From: Actinacidiphila glaucinigra
Lineage (GTDB): Bacteria > Actinomycetota > Actinomycetes > Streptomycetales > Streptomycetaceae
Direction: 5' to 3'
Length of the DNA stretch: 64,000 nt
Assembly: GCF_900188405.1 (NCBI RefSeq)
Contig: NZ_FZOF01000008.1
Span: 248,001 to 312,000 of the forward strand
Shown here: positions 37,930 through 46,584 of the stretch, piece by piece
Position numbering within the stretch: the first letter of the stretch is position 1
Layout: each line of letters starts with the position of its first letter
Made by a program: the position numbers and the translations under genes
Notes under the pieces: generated by a model
Told to the model about the DNA's origin: nothing
The model's input: only the letters and a program-made list of their open reading frames with translations
Database searches by the model: none

Positions 37930-39555
37930 TTGCGCAAGAAGCTGGCATTCGGCACGCTCGCCGCCGCCTCGGCGCTCCTGGCCGGCGGTCTCCAGTCCCT
38001 CGCCGCGAACGCCCAGAGCGCCCCCACCGCCCAGGGCATCGCCGCATCCCACGCGCAGGCCCTGTCCGACGCCCGCGGCGAGGCCGCCGGCCTCGCCGGG
38101 AGCCTCGGCCTGGGCGACCGCGAGCAACTGACCGTCAGGGACGCCGTCGTCGACCCCGACGGCACCCGTCACCTGCGCTACGACCGCACCTACGCCGGCC
38201 TGGAGGTGCTCGGCGGCGACCTGGTGGTGCACCAGGACAGGAGCGGCGCCACCCGGTCCGTCTCGCGCGCGGTCACCGCGAGAATCGCGCCCGCCACGCT
38301 CACGCCCTCCGTCACGGCCGCCGCCGCCCGGGAGAAGGCCGCGGCGACGGTCAAGGGCCTGCTGAAGACCCCGCTCGTCAAGGGCGAGGAGCCGCTGAAG
38401 GCGGTCGGGTCGGCCGCGGCCCCCGAGAAGGTCGTCTGGGCCGTCAGCGGCACACCCCGCCTGGCGTACCGGACCGTGGTCCACGGCACCCAGGCCGACG
38501 GCACGCCCAGCGCGCTCAACGTCATCACCGACGCCGCCACCGGCGCCGTGATCCAGCGCTACGAGGGCATCCAGACCGGCAGCGGGACCGGCGTCCACGT
38601 GGGCTCGGTCCAGCTCACCACCACGAAGTCCGGCAGCAGCTACACGCTCAAGGACGCGAGCCGCGGCGGCATCTACACCACGGACCTGAACAACCGCACC
38701 AGCGGCAACGGGACCACCTTCACCGACACCGACGACGTCTGGGGCAACGGCTCCGCCTCCAACCGGCAGTCGGCCGCCGTGGACGCGCAGTTCGGCGCGG
38801 CGGCGACGTGGGACTTCTACAAGAACACCTTCGCCCGCTCCGGCATCCGAGGCGACGGCAAGGGCTCCCTGTCGCGCGCCCACTACGGCAGCAACTACGT
38901 CAACGCCTTCTGGGACGACAGCTGCTTCTGCATGACCTACGGCGACGGCTCGGGCAACACCCACCCGCTGACCGCTCTCGACGTCGCGGGCCACGAGATA
39001 TCCCACGGCGTCACCAGCGCCACGGCCGGCCTGACCTACTCCGGCGAGTCCGGCGGCCTCAACGAGGCCACCTCCGACATCTTCGGCACCATGGTGGAGT
39101 TCTACGAGAACCTGCCCTCGGACACGCCCGACTACCTCATCGGCGAGAAGATCGACATCAACGGTGACGGCAGCCCGCTGCGGTACATGGACAAGCCGTC
39201 CAAGGACGGCGCCTCCGCCGACTACTGGTCGTCCTCGGTGAAGAACCTCGACGTCCACTACTCGTCGGGCGTGGCCAACCACTTCTTCTACCTGCTCTCC
39301 GAGGGCAGCGGCGCCAAGACCATCAACGGCGTGAGCTACAACAGCCCGACGAAGAACGGCTCCACCGTCACCGGCATCGGCCGCGCCAAGGCCGCCGCCG
39401 TCTGGTACCGCGCGCTGACGGTGTACTTCACCTCGTCCACCAACTACGCCAAGGCCCGCACCTCCACCCTGAGCGCGGCCAAGGACCTGTACGGAACCGG
39501 CTCCGCCGAGTACAACGCGGTCGCCGCCGCATGGACCGGGGTCAACGTCAGCTGA
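37930..39555 (+). CDS. Secreted M4-family (thermolysin-like) metalloprotease
   Basis: 541-aa zinc endopeptidase made as a preproenzyme. The signal peptide is residues 1 to about 28 (KKLAFGTLAAASALLAGGLQSLA). Next come an FTP propeptide and PepSY-type inhibitory region to about 210, then the M4 catalytic domain with H355EISH359 and third zinc ligand Glu379 in GGLNEATSD. The M4 C-terminal helical domain has DVHYSSGVANHFFYLLSEG with the transition-state His. TTG 37930 is supported by AAGGAG 5 bases upstream. It ends at the C-terminal helical domain without extra binding modules. A strong bidirectional terminator follows. Confidence 0.95.
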   Translation: MRKKLAFGTLAAASALLAGGLQSLAANAQSAPTAQGIAASHAQALSDARGEAAGLAGSLGLGDREQLTVRDAVVDPDGTRHLRYDRTYAGLEVLGGDLVVHQDRSGATRSVSRAVTARIAPATLTPSVTAAAAREKAAATVKGLLKTPLVKGEEPLKAVGSAAAPEKVVWAVSGTPRLAYRTVVHGTQADGTPSALNVITDAATGAVIQRYEGIQTGSGTGVHVGSVQLTTTKSGSSYTLKDASRGGIYTTDLNNRTSGNGTTFTDTDDVWGNGSASNRQSAAVDAQFGAAATWDFYKNTFARSGIRGDGKGSLSRAHYGSNYVNAFWDDSCFCMTYGDGSGNTHPLTALDVAGHEISHGVTSATAGLTYSGESGGLNEATSDIFGTMVEFYENLPSDTPDYLIGEKIDINGDGSPLRYMDKPSKDGASADYWSSSVKNLDVHYSSGVANHFFYLLSEGSGAKTINGVSYNSPTKNGSTVTGIGRAKAAAVWYRALTVYFTSSTNYAKARTSTLSAAKDLYGTGSAEYNAVAAAWTGVNVS

Positions 39556-39589
39556 CCCAGGACCGGTTGACCCGACCGGCACCCCATCA

Positions 39590-39634
39590 CTCGTGGTGCC
39601 GCGGACCGCCCCATACGGTCCGCGGCACCACGAG
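39590..39634. terminator. Bidirectional terminator between M4 protease and MFS genes
   Basis: Perfect 19-bp stem 39590-39608 with 39616-39634 around a 7-base loop, lying between convergent genes. Confidence 0.8.
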
Positions 39635-39654
39635 CACGTTTCCGCCCGGCCCGC

Positions 39655-40878
39655 TCAGACGCCGTCTGCGGCGGTCCCCCGCACCCGCGCCAGCACCACC
39701 AGCACGCACACCGTCCCCGCACCGGCCGCACCCGCCGCCACCACATGCGGCGCGACGAACTCCGCCGCCGCACCCGCCACCGCCATCCCCAGCCCCTGGA
39801 TCGTCATCAGCCCCGCCGACTGCAACGTCATCGCCCGCCCCCGCAACGCCTCCGGCACCGCCGCCACGAACCACTGGTCGAGACCGAGGGTGTACGCGGC
39901 CGTCAGGCCCGTGGTGAACATCGCGGCGACGGCCAGCGGCAGCGAGGGGCGCAGGGCGAAGAGGGCGTACGGCAGGAGCGAGCACGCGACGAGCGGAACG
40001 GTCAGGCGGGCGCGGGCGGCAGGCGGCAGGAAGGCGCCCGCGAGGAGTTCGCCGAGGACGGTGCCGACGGGCATCGCCGCCATGAAGAGACCGAGGCCCG
40101 GGGTGCCGGCGCCGATCGAATCGGTGTAGGGGGCCGCCAGCGCCTCCGGGAACACCACGAAGAACGGCTGGATCCAGCAGAGCAGCAGCAGGGCCCGCAC
40201 CCGGGGGTCCCGCATCAGGCGGCCGGTGCCGCCGGCGGAGCGTGCCGCGCCGCCGCCGCGCGCCGGGCGGCGTGCGGTGCCGAGGCGCAGCAGCAGCGCG
40301 GAGCCCAGGAAGGCCGCCACGGTGATCGCCAGCGCGGCCCGGGGCGGGACGACGACCAGCAGGAACCCGCCGACGCCGAAGCCCACGATCTGCGCGCCCT
40401 GCGCGACCATGCGGATCAGGGACCGGCCCAGCACAAAGGTGTCGCCCGGCAGGATGTCGGCCAGGCTCGCGGCACGGGTTCCGGTGAACACCGGCGCGAT
40501 CATCGCCATCACGCAGCGCAGCCCCAGCAGGACCGCGATCGGCGTCCCGGGCAGCACCATCCCGGCCGCGCACAGGGCGCACAGCAGGTCGCAGACGACG
40601 AGCACCCGGCGCGGCGGGAAGCGGTCGGCGATCCCGGCGAGCAGGGTGCCGCTCAGCGCGTACGGCACGAAGCCGAGCGCGAAGGTGAGCGCGGTCAGCA
40701 GCGGCGACCCGGTGAGCCGGAACACCAGCACGGACAGCGCGATCTCGGCGACCACGGTGCCCTGGAGCGACAGCACGTGCGCCGCGAAGACGGCCCGGAA
40801 CTCCCGTACGGCGAAGACCGCGCGGTAGCCGCGCCCGGCGGCCGGGCCGGCCGCGGTGGTGTCGGTGTTCAGCGTCAT
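39655..40878 (-). CDS. MFS transporter
   Basis: 407-aa major facilitator with about 12 hydrophobic segments. The cytoplasmic loop 2-3 motif reads AGIADRFPPRRVLVV (G-x3-D-R-x-G-R-R-like). It resembles drug/macrolide-type exporters; the substrate is unknown. ATG 40878 gives a short hydrophilic N-terminus (TLNTDTTAAG) before TM1. Divergent from an ArsR-like regulator with about 90 bases between, which probably controls it. Confidence 0.85.
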   Translation of the reverse strand: MTLNTDTTAAGPAAGRGYRAVFAVREFRAVFAAHVLSLQGTVVAEIALSVLVFRLTGSPLLTALTFALGFVPYALSGTLLAGIADRFPPRRVLVVCDLLCALCAAGMVLPGTPIAVLLGLRCVMAMIAPVFTGTRAASLADILPGDTFVLGRSLIRMVAQGAQIVGFGVGGFLLVVVPPRAALAITVAAFLGSALLLRLGTARRPARGGGAARSAGGTGRLMRDPRVRALLLLCWIQPFFVVFPEALAAPYTDSIGAGTPGLGLFMAAMPVGTVLGELLAGAFLPPAARARLTVPLVACSLLPYALFALRPSLPLAVAAMFTTGLTAAYTLGLDQWFVAAVPEALRGRAMTLQSAGLMTIQGLGMAVAGAAAEFVAPHVVAAGAAGAGTVCVLVVLARVRGTAADGV

Positions 40879-40970
40879 GGGCGCAGCCTGGCGGCCCGGA
40901 GGGGGCGCGGCGTAGTGTTTCGGCTCCAGCCGAAAGCATCGGGTCACCACCGGGGAGCGAGGGGCGTGCC

Positions 40971-41945
40971 GTGCCGTTCCGCATGCGTTTCGGACCGGAC
41001 GACCTGCTGCGCTGCCGGTTCGCGGTCTCCCCGCTGTGGGAGACCGAGGGCGCGGTCCGCACGCTGAAGGAACCCGGGCTGCAGGCCTACCACATGCCCT
41101 GGCTGCGGCAGACCCGTGAGGCGGCCCGCGCGCTGGACCTCACCCCGCTGTGGCTGCTGATGCCCCGCCCCGGTCACAGCCCGGACTTCCTCTGCCCGCC
41201 ACCGCAGGGCCCGTCGGCGGCCATCGAGGACGAACTCGCCCGGGTGCGGGCGACGGACCCGGAGGTCGCCCGGCAGGACCTGGCCCGTTCGCTGGCGGAC
41301 ACCCCCGGCGCCGCCGCCACCCCGCAGGGGCGGGCGATGCTGGCCGACCCGGCGCGCGCGGTAGGGGAACTGGCGGACCTGTACGAGCGCGCATGGCAGG
41401 CGCTGGTCGCCCCGTACTGGCCCCGGCTGCGCGCCGTGCTGGAGGCGGACATCGCCTTCCGCGCGCGCCGGCTCGCGGACGGCGGGCTGAGCGGCCTCTT
41501 CGCCGACCTCCACCCGTCGCTGAGCTGGGCCGACGACACCCTCACGCTGCACAAGCCGACGGAGCACGACCGGGACCTGGGCGGCGACGGCCTGGTCCTG
41601 GCGCCCAGCGTCTTCGTGTGGCCGGACCTCGCGGCGGGCTTCGACCCGCCCTGGCAGGGCACCGTCGTCTATCCGGCCCGCGGCATCGGAGGGCTGTGGC
41701 AGGCGCCGCAGGCCGCCTCCGAAGCCCTCGTGCGGCTGCTCGGCGCCAACCGCGCCGCCATCCTCGGCGGGCTGGGCGAGCCCGCGACCACGACCGCGCT
41801 CGCCCACCGGCACGGCCTCGCGCTGTCGTCGGTGTCGGCGCACCTGGCGGTCCTGCGGGACGCGGGCCTGCTCACCTCGCGCCGCTACGGCCACCAGGTG
41901 CTGTACGAACGCACCCCGCTGGGCGGCGCGCTGGCCGGCGACTGA
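40971..41945 (+). CDS. ArsR-like winged-HTH regulator (DUF5937 type)
   Basis: 324-aa protein. An N-terminal DUF5937-type ligand domain (FGPDDLLRCRFAVSPLWE) covers about 1-240. The C-terminal ArsR-like wHTH is about 245-320 (TTALAHRHGLALSSVSAHLAVLRDAGLLTSRRYGHQVLYERT). GTG 40971 has a GA-rich ribosome site. Divergent from the MFS gene, consistent with local repression of the exporter (inference). Confidence 0.82.
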   Translation: MPFRMRFGPDDLLRCRFAVSPLWETEGAVRTLKEPGLQAYHMPWLRQTREAARALDLTPLWLLMPRPGHSPDFLCPPPQGPSAAIEDELARVRATDPEVARQDLARSLADTPGAAATPQGRAMLADPARAVGELADLYERAWQALVAPYWPRLRAVLEADIAFRARRLADGGLSGLFADLHPSLSWADDTLTLHKPTEHDRDLGGDGLVLAPSVFVWPDLAAGFDPPWQGTVVYPARGIGGLWQAPQAASEALVRLLGANRAAILGGLGEPATTTALAHRHGLALSSVSAHLAVLRDAGLLTSRRYGHQVLYERTPLGGALAGD

Positions 41946-41981
41946 CCGCCGGTGCGCGCTACCCCGCGGGGTGCGGTGCGG

Positions 41982-42275
41982 CTACTGCGCGAGGTGGCGC
42001 TCGACGGTCTCCACCTTGGAGGTGAGCCCGTCGGTGACGCCGGGCCGGATGTCGGCCTTGAGGACCACCGAGACGCGCGGCGCCCGGGCCTCGACGGCGG
42101 CCACGGCGCGCTTGACGACGTCCATGACCTCGTCCCACTCGCCCTCGATGGAGGTGAACATCGCGTCGGTGCGGTGGGGCAGGCCCGACTCGCGGACCAC
42201 GCGGACCGCGTCGGCCACGTACGCGCCGACCTCCTCGCCGACGCCGAGCGGGGTGACGGAGAAGGCGACGATCAT
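41982..42275 (-). CDS. MTH1187/YqgV-family thiamine-binding-like protein
   Basis: 97-aa ferredoxin-like-fold protein of the MTH1187 (DUF77) family: starts [13 protein letters not shown], contains [20 protein letters not shown] and ends [12 protein letters not shown]. Some family members bind thiamine. The ATG overlaps the TGA of the upstream DUF3817 gene (ATGA), so the two are coupled. Confidence 0.85.
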   Translation of the reverse strand: MIVAFSVTPLGVGEEVGAYVADAVRVVRESGLPHRTDAMFTSIEGEWDEVMDVVKRAVAAVEARAPRVSVVLKADIRPGVTDGLTSKVETVERHLAQ

Positions 42276-42625
42276 GCCTCGACCACGCCTTCCTTGAGCT
42301 CCTTGCGCGCGCGGGCGGCGATGACGCTGTCCTCGGCCTCGCGGCGCAGCCTGCGCTCGGCGAAGAAGCCGCCGGTGGGGAGGACGGAGAGCACGAAGTA
42401 GAGCGCGGCGCGGCCGAGCGGCCACTTGGTGCGGTTCCAGGCGTCCAGCCAGAACACGACGTAGAGGACGAAGAGGGAGCCGTGGACGTACCCCATCACC
42501 GGGACCGCGTTGAAGTCCGTGGTGCGCTTGAGCACCGAGCAGATCAGCAGGAGCAGGAAGGAGACCCCTTCCGGGGCGGAGACCAGGCGGAGCCGGTTCA
42601 GGGCGGAGGCGGTCTTGGTGTCCAC
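42272..42625 (-). CDS. DUF3817 membrane protein (second copy)
   Basis: 117-aa membrane protein with three hydrophobic segments, the family motif [32 protein letters not shown] and an acidic/basic tail. Paralogue of the DUF3817 gene near 36.6 kb. A perfect Crp-type palindrome lies 58-79 bases upstream of the start. Function unknown. Confidence 0.8.
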   Translation of the reverse strand: MDTKTASALNRLRLVSAPEGVSFLLLLICSVLKRTTDFNAVPVMGYVHGSLFVLYVVFWLDAWNRTKWPLGRAALYFVLSVLPTGGFFAERRLRREAEDSVIAARARKELKEGVVEA

Positions 42626-42682
42626 GGGACCTCACTATCGGGACAGGGGACTGCGGCGGGCGCCGGCGCTGAGGATCGGATT

Positions 42683-42704
42683 GTTTGTGAATGCGATCAC
42701 AAAC
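42683..42704. promoter_or_regulatory. Perfect Crp-type operator upstream of DUF3817
   Basis: GTTTGTGA-ATGCGA-TCACAAAC, perfect 8-bp arms around 6 bases. The core TGTGA-N6-TCACA (42686-42701) equals the classic Crp half-site layout. It lies 58 bases from the DUF3817 start and 177 bases from the AIM24 operon start. Streptomyces encode a Crp homologue. A GntR-type regulator could use a similar site. Confidence 0.55.
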
Positions 42705-42880
42705 GCTCCGTCCATTATGACCCGGCCACCGGGCCGCCCCTCCCCCGGGGTCGCGGGGCGCCGGTGAACCGCCGGCGCGCGGACGGCGTCCCCCTCCACG
42801 ACACGCGATACGAAACCTGTGAACTTCACATGACGAGGACCCTGGTGACGGGTTCCTCCCGGACGGATACGGTCTGACCC

Positions 42881-43519
42881 GTGGCTCAGTTTCGATTGCA
42901 GGGCAGCAAGGTGCTCGCCGTGGACATGGCCGGCGACGCCGTGAAGGCGAAGAACGGCTCGATGGTCGCGTACGACGGCCAGATGAGCTTCAAGAAGATG
43001 TCCGGGGGCGGCGAGGGTCTGCGCGGCATGGTGACCCGACGGCTGACCGGCGAGTCCATGGAGGTCATGGAGGTACGAGGGCAGGGCACCTGCTACTTCG
43101 CCGATCGCGCGAGCGAGATCAACCTCGTGCGGCTGAACGGCGAGAAGCTCTACGTCGAGGCCAGCAATCTGCTCGCCACCGAGGCGACGCTGCGCACCGG
43201 CACCACCTTCACCGGGCTGCGCGGTGCCTCGCAGGGCAACGGCCTGTTCACCACCACGGTGGAGGGCGCCGGCCAGGCGGCGATCACCTCCGACGGCCCG
43301 GCGGTGGTGCTCCGCGTCAGCCCCGGGATGCCGCTGCAGGTGGACCCGGGCGCGTACGTGGCGCACACCGGCAACCTCCAGCAGCACTTCCAGACCGGCA
43401 TCGGCTGGCGGACGGTGATCGGCGAGTCGGGCGGCGAGTCCTTCCAGATCCGCTTCGAGGGCGACGGCCTGGTCTACGTGCAGCCGAGCGAGCGCAACAC
43501 CATCGGGGGGCAGGTCTGA
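42881..43519 (+). CDS. AIM24 family protein 1
   Basis: 212-aa TRAP-like beta-sandwich protein of the AIM24 family ([46 protein letters not shown]). Cytosolic, function unknown in bacteria. GTG 42881 has no clear ribosome site but a GATACG -10-like element ends about 9 bases upstream, so the message may be leaderless. Its TGA overlaps the next ATG (TGATG). First of three tandem paralogues. Confidence 0.85.
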   Translation: MAQFRLQGSKVLAVDMAGDAVKAKNGSMVAYDGQMSFKKMSGGGEGLRGMVTRRLTGESMEVMEVRGQGTCYFADRASEINLVRLNGEKLYVEASNLLATEATLRTGTTFTGLRGASQGNGLFTTTVEGAGQAAITSDGPAVVLRVSPGMPLQVDPGAYVAHTGNLQQHFQTGIGWRTVIGESGGESFQIRFEGDGLVYVQPSERNTIGGQV

Positions 43520-44169
43520 TGCCGTTCACCCGCATCAACTCCAAGATGGTCGAGGCCCAGGTGCTGCCGGGCCAGCGGCTGTTCAGCCAGCGCGGCGCGA
43601 TGCTCGCCTACCGGGGGAACGTGAGCTTCACCCCGAACATGCAGGGCGGCCAGGGCGGCATCGGCTCCATGATCGGCCGCCGGCTCGCCAACGAGGCGAC
43701 CCCGCTGATGACCGTCGAGGGCCACGGCTCGGTGATGTTCGGCCACGGCGGCCACCACGTGCACTGCGTGGACCTCGGCGGCGACACCCTGTACGTCGAG
43801 GCGGACCGGCTGCTGGCCTTCGACGGCTCGCTGCGGCAGGGCACGATGTTCATGGGGTCCCAGGGCGGCGTCATGGGCGTCATCCGCGGCCAGGTCACCG
43901 GCCAGGGGCTGTTCACCACCACCCTGCAGGGGCACGGCGCGGTCGCGGTGATGGCGCACGGCGGCGTGATCGAGCTGCCGATCACCCCGCAGCGCCCGGT
44001 GCACGTCGACCCCCAGGCGTACGTCGCCCACCGCGGCGACGTGCGCAACAAGCTGTCCACCGCGCTCGGCTGGCGCGACATGGTGGGCCGCGGCTCCGGC
44101 GAGGCGTTCCAGCTGGAGCTGTCGGGTCAGGGCACGGTCTACGTCCAGGCGAGTGAGGAGAAGCTGTGA
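43519..44169 (+). CDS. AIM24 family protein 2
   Basis: 216-aa paralogue of its neighbours: VEAQVLPGQRLFSQRGAMLAYRGNVSF, LFTTTLQGHGAVAVM, PVHVDPQAYVAHRGDV. Overlaps gene 1 by one base and gene 3 by four (GTGA), a fully coupled trio. Richer in Gly/His than gene 1. Role unknown. Confidence 0.85.
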   Translation: MPFTRINSKMVEAQVLPGQRLFSQRGAMLAYRGNVSFTPNMQGGQGGIGSMIGRRLANEATPLMTVEGHGSVMFGHGGHHVHCVDLGGDTLYVEADRLLAFDGSLRQGTMFMGSQGGVMGVIRGQVTGQGLFTTTLQGHGAVAVMAHGGVIELPITPQRPVHVDPQAYVAHRGDVRNKLSTALGWRDMVGRGSGEAFQLELSGQGTVYVQASEEKL

Positions 44170-44942
44170 GCACCGGACCGGTCGTCCACGACCCGTACAC
44201 CCTGCCGGTCGACGACAACGTCAACCCGTACGCCTTCAGCGTCGACCTGAAGGGCCAGTGGTTCCTGCAGAAGGGGAAGATGATCGCCTACTACGGGCAG
44301 ATCAGCTTCCACGGCATCGGCCACGGCGCCCTCGACGGGCTGATCCGCAGCAACTTCCACTCCCCGCTGCACGCCGCGGACTGGGTGGTCGCCGAGGGCC
44401 AGGGCAAGATGATCCTCGCCGACCGGGCGTTCGACGTGAACTCCTTCGACCTGGAGGACGGCAACCTGACCATCCGGTCGGGCAACCTGCTGGCCTTCCA
44501 GCCGGGCCTGTCGCTCAAGCAGTCGATCATCCCCGGCTTCCTCACCCTGATCGGCACGGGGAAGTTCGTGGCGGCCTCCAACGGCGCCGTGCACTTCGTC
44601 GAGCCGCCGGTCCGCGTCGACCCGCAGGCCCTGGTGGGATGGGCGGACTGCCCCTCCCCCTGCCACCATTACGACCACGGGTACATGCGCGGCGTCCTGG
44701 GCGGGCTGCGTGCGCTGACCGGCGTCGGCGGCACCTCGGGCGAGGAGCACCAGTTCGAGTTCGTCGGCGCGGGGCAGGTGCTGCTCCAGTCGAGCGAGGT
44801 GCTCATGCCCGAGCAGGCCACGGGCGCGGTCCCGCACGAGGCCGGTGTCCCGGGCGGCGGGACGGGCACCCCGGGCGCGCCGCAGGGCGTGCCGAGGCTC
44901 CCCGGACAGCTGGGGGACTTGCAGCGCCGCTTCGGTCTGTGA
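44166..44942 (+). CDS. AIM24 family protein 3
   Basis: 258-aa member, the most divergent: YAFSVDLKGQWFLQKGKMIAYYGQISF, VRVDPQALVGWADCPSPCHHY, then a Gly/Pro-rich tail (about 220-250) absent from the other two. It carries two cysteines and two histidines in CPSPCHHYDHGY that could bind metal. The GTG start overlaps the previous stop. Confidence 0.85.
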   Translation: MSTGPVVHDPYTLPVDDNVNPYAFSVDLKGQWFLQKGKMIAYYGQISFHGIGHGALDGLIRSNFHSPLHAADWVVAEGQGKMILADRAFDVNSFDLEDGNLTIRSGNLLAFQPGLSLKQSIIPGFLTLIGTGKFVAASNGAVHFVEPPVRVDPQALVGWADCPSPCHHYDHGYMRGVLGGLRALTGVGGTSGEEHQFEFVGAGQVLLQSSEVLMPEQATGAVPHEAGVPGGGTGTPGAPQGVPRLPGQLGDLQRRFGL

Positions 44943-44994
44943 ACCTACCGACACGTACCGGGACCCCGAATAATCCGGATTTCAACTTTCTGGG

Positions 44995-45000
44995 TATAAT
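44995..45000 (+). promoter_or_regulatory. -10 element of absC, probable leaderless promoter
   Basis: A perfect TATAAT ends 6 bases before the ATG at 45007, and no Shine-Dalgarno is present. Transcription would begin at or next to the ATG. No good -35 is seen at 17 bp. The surrounding 30 bases are unusually AT-rich for this genome. Confidence 0.55.
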
Positions 45001-45006
45001 TCCATC

Positions 45007-45483
45007 ATGGAGACAGAGACCGGCACCCTTTGGCTGACCGCCGACGAGCAGCGCACCTGGCGCATCCACCTGGAGGTCAGCAAGCTGCTGACGCACCAGC
45101 TCGAACGGGATCTGCAGCCGTTCGGTCTGACCTACAACGACTACGAGATCCTGGTGAACCTCTCGGAGTCACCCGAGCACCGCATGCGGATGAGTGACCT
45201 GGCCCGCGCCACCCTGCAGTCCAAGAGCCGGCTGTCGCACCAGATCAGCCGCATGGAGGCCGCGGGCCTGGTCCGCCGCGAGAACTGCGAGTCCGACCGG
45301 CGCGGGCTGTTCGCCGTCCTGACCGAGGACGGCTGGGAGACCATGCGCAAGGTCGCCCCGCACCACGTCGCCGCCGTACGGGAGCACTTCATCGACCTGC
45401 TCCCCGCCGAGGACCTGGCGGCCCTGCGCAAGGCCCTCAACCCGGTCGCGGACCACCTGCGCGCGGTGCGCGGCAAGGCCTGA
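45007..45483 (+). CDS. absC: MarR-family regulator AbsC
   Basis: 158-aa MarR-type regulator. HTH region MSDLARATLQSKSRLSHQISRMEAAGLV and wing ENCESDRRGLFAVLT. Length and sequence agree with AbsC of S. coelicolor as I recall it, a zinc-responsive regulator affecting antibiotic production under zinc limitation; gene order (next to meaB, thiolase and mce) also agrees. Expressed from a leaderless-type promoter. Symbol by homology recall. Confidence 0.8.
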   Translation: METETGTLWLTADEQRTWRIHLEVSKLLTHQLERDLQPFGLTYNDYEILVNLSESPEHRMRMSDLARATLQSKSRLSHQISRMEAAGLVRRENCESDRRGLFAVLTEDGWETMRKVAPHHVAAVREHFIDLLPAEDLAALRKALNPVADHLRAVRGKA

Positions 45484-45498
45484 CCCACCGCCGCGAGA

Positions 45499-45521
45499 GC
45501 CCGCGCCCGAGGGGCGCGGGC
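45499..45521. terminator. Terminator between convergent absC and meaB
   Basis: GCCCGCGCCC (45499-45508) pairs with GGGCGCGGGC (45512-45521) around a GAG loop, 10 bp, in the 39-base gap between convergent genes. Confidence 0.7.
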
Positions 45522-45522
45522 C

Positions 45523-46479
45523 TCAGGCCCGCTCGGTGAGGCCCGCGACGAGCTCGTCGGCGGCGGCGTACGGGTCCAGCGCGCCGGCGACGATCCGTTC
45601 GGCGAGCGCGCCGAGGCGGCGGTCGCCGTGGAGGTCGCCGATGCGCTCGCGCAGCGTGGTGACGGCGATGTGCTCGACCTCCAGGGCCGCGCGGCGCAGC
45701 CGGCGCTCCGCGAGCACCCCGTGCTCCTCCATCCACGCGCGGTGCTTCTCCAGGGCCTCGACCACCTCGTCGATGCCCTCGCCGCGGGCGGCGACCGTCT
45801 TGACGATCGGGGGGCGCCAGTCGCCCGGCCGGCGGGTCTCGCCCAGGCCCAGCATGTGGTTGAGCTCGCGGGCGGTCGCGTCGGCGCCGTCCCGGTCGGC
45901 CTTGTTGACGACGTACACGTCGCCGATCTCGAGGATGCCCGCCTTCGCCGCCTGGATGCCGTCGCCCATGCCCGGCGCGAGCAGCACCACGGAGGTGTCG
46001 GCCTGGGCGGCGATCTCCACCTCGGACTGGCCGACGCCGACGGTCTCCACCAGGACCACCTCGCAGCCGGCCGCGTCGAGCACGCGGATCGCCTGCGGCG
46101 CGGCCCAGGCCAGACCGCCCAGGTGGCCTCGGGTGGCCATGGAGCGGATGTAGACGCCGGGGTCGGACGCGTGGTCGCTCATCCGGACCCGGTCGCCCAG
46201 CAGGGCGCCCCCGCTGAACGGCGAGGAGGGGTCGACGGCCAGCACCCCGACCCGCTTGCCGGCCCGCCGGTACGCCGAGACCAGCGCCGACGTCGACGTG
46301 GACTTGCCGACGCCCGGCGAGCCGGTCAGCCCGACCACGTACGCGCCGCCGGTCAGCGGCGCGAGCGCGGCCATCACCTCGCGCAGCTGCGGGGACGCCC
46401 CCTCCACCAGCGAGATCAGCCGGGCGACCGCCCGCGGGCGGCCCTGCCGCGCCTGCTCCACCAGGGTGGGGACGTCCAT
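45523..46479 (-). CDS. meaB: Methylmalonyl-CoA mutase-associated GTPase MeaB
   Basis: 318-aa G3E GTPase that chaperones cobalamin loading and protects adenosylcobalamin mutases such as methylmalonyl-CoA and isobutyryl-CoA mutase. Walker A GSPGVGKS (53-60), DPSSPFSGGALLGDRVRM, switch VETVGVGQSE and base-recognition NKAD. ATG 46479 fits AGGAG 8 bases upstream; a TTG two codons earlier is possible. Its neighbours thiolase and mce, and icmA 10 kb away, fit the same acyl-CoA pathway. Confidence 0.93.
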   Translation of the reverse strand: MDVPTLVEQARQGRPRAVARLISLVEGASPQLREVMAALAPLTGGAYVVGLTGSPGVGKSTSTSALVSAYRRAGKRVGVLAVDPSSPFSGGALLGDRVRMSDHASDPGVYIRSMATRGHLGGLAWAAPQAIRVLDAAGCEVVLVETVGVGQSEVEIAAQADTSVVLLAPGMGDGIQAAKAGILEIGDVYVVNKADRDGADATARELNHMLGLGETRRPGDWRPPIVKTVAARGEGIDEVVEALEKHRAWMEEHGVLAERRLRRAALEVEHIAVTTLRERIGDLHGDRRLGALAERIVAGALDPYAAADELVAGLTERA

Positions 46480-46530
46480 CGCCAACGCTCCTCTTCGCCT
46501 TTCAGGGGCTCGGTTCGCCTCCGGTTCGCT

Positions 46531-46552
46531 CGGCCGCTGTCGACAGCGGCCG
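46531..46552. repeat. 22-bp perfect palindrome between thiolase and meaB
   Basis: CGGCCGCTGTCGA-CAGCGGCCG is perfectly self-complementary over 22 bases with no spacer. It lies in the 105-base gap between two same-strand genes. It could be a dimer operator or, in RNA, a hairpin acting as a weak terminator of the thiolase transcript. Confidence 0.6.
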
Positions 46553-46584
46553 CTCCCCTTCGGCTCATTCGCCCGCAGTTCGTG

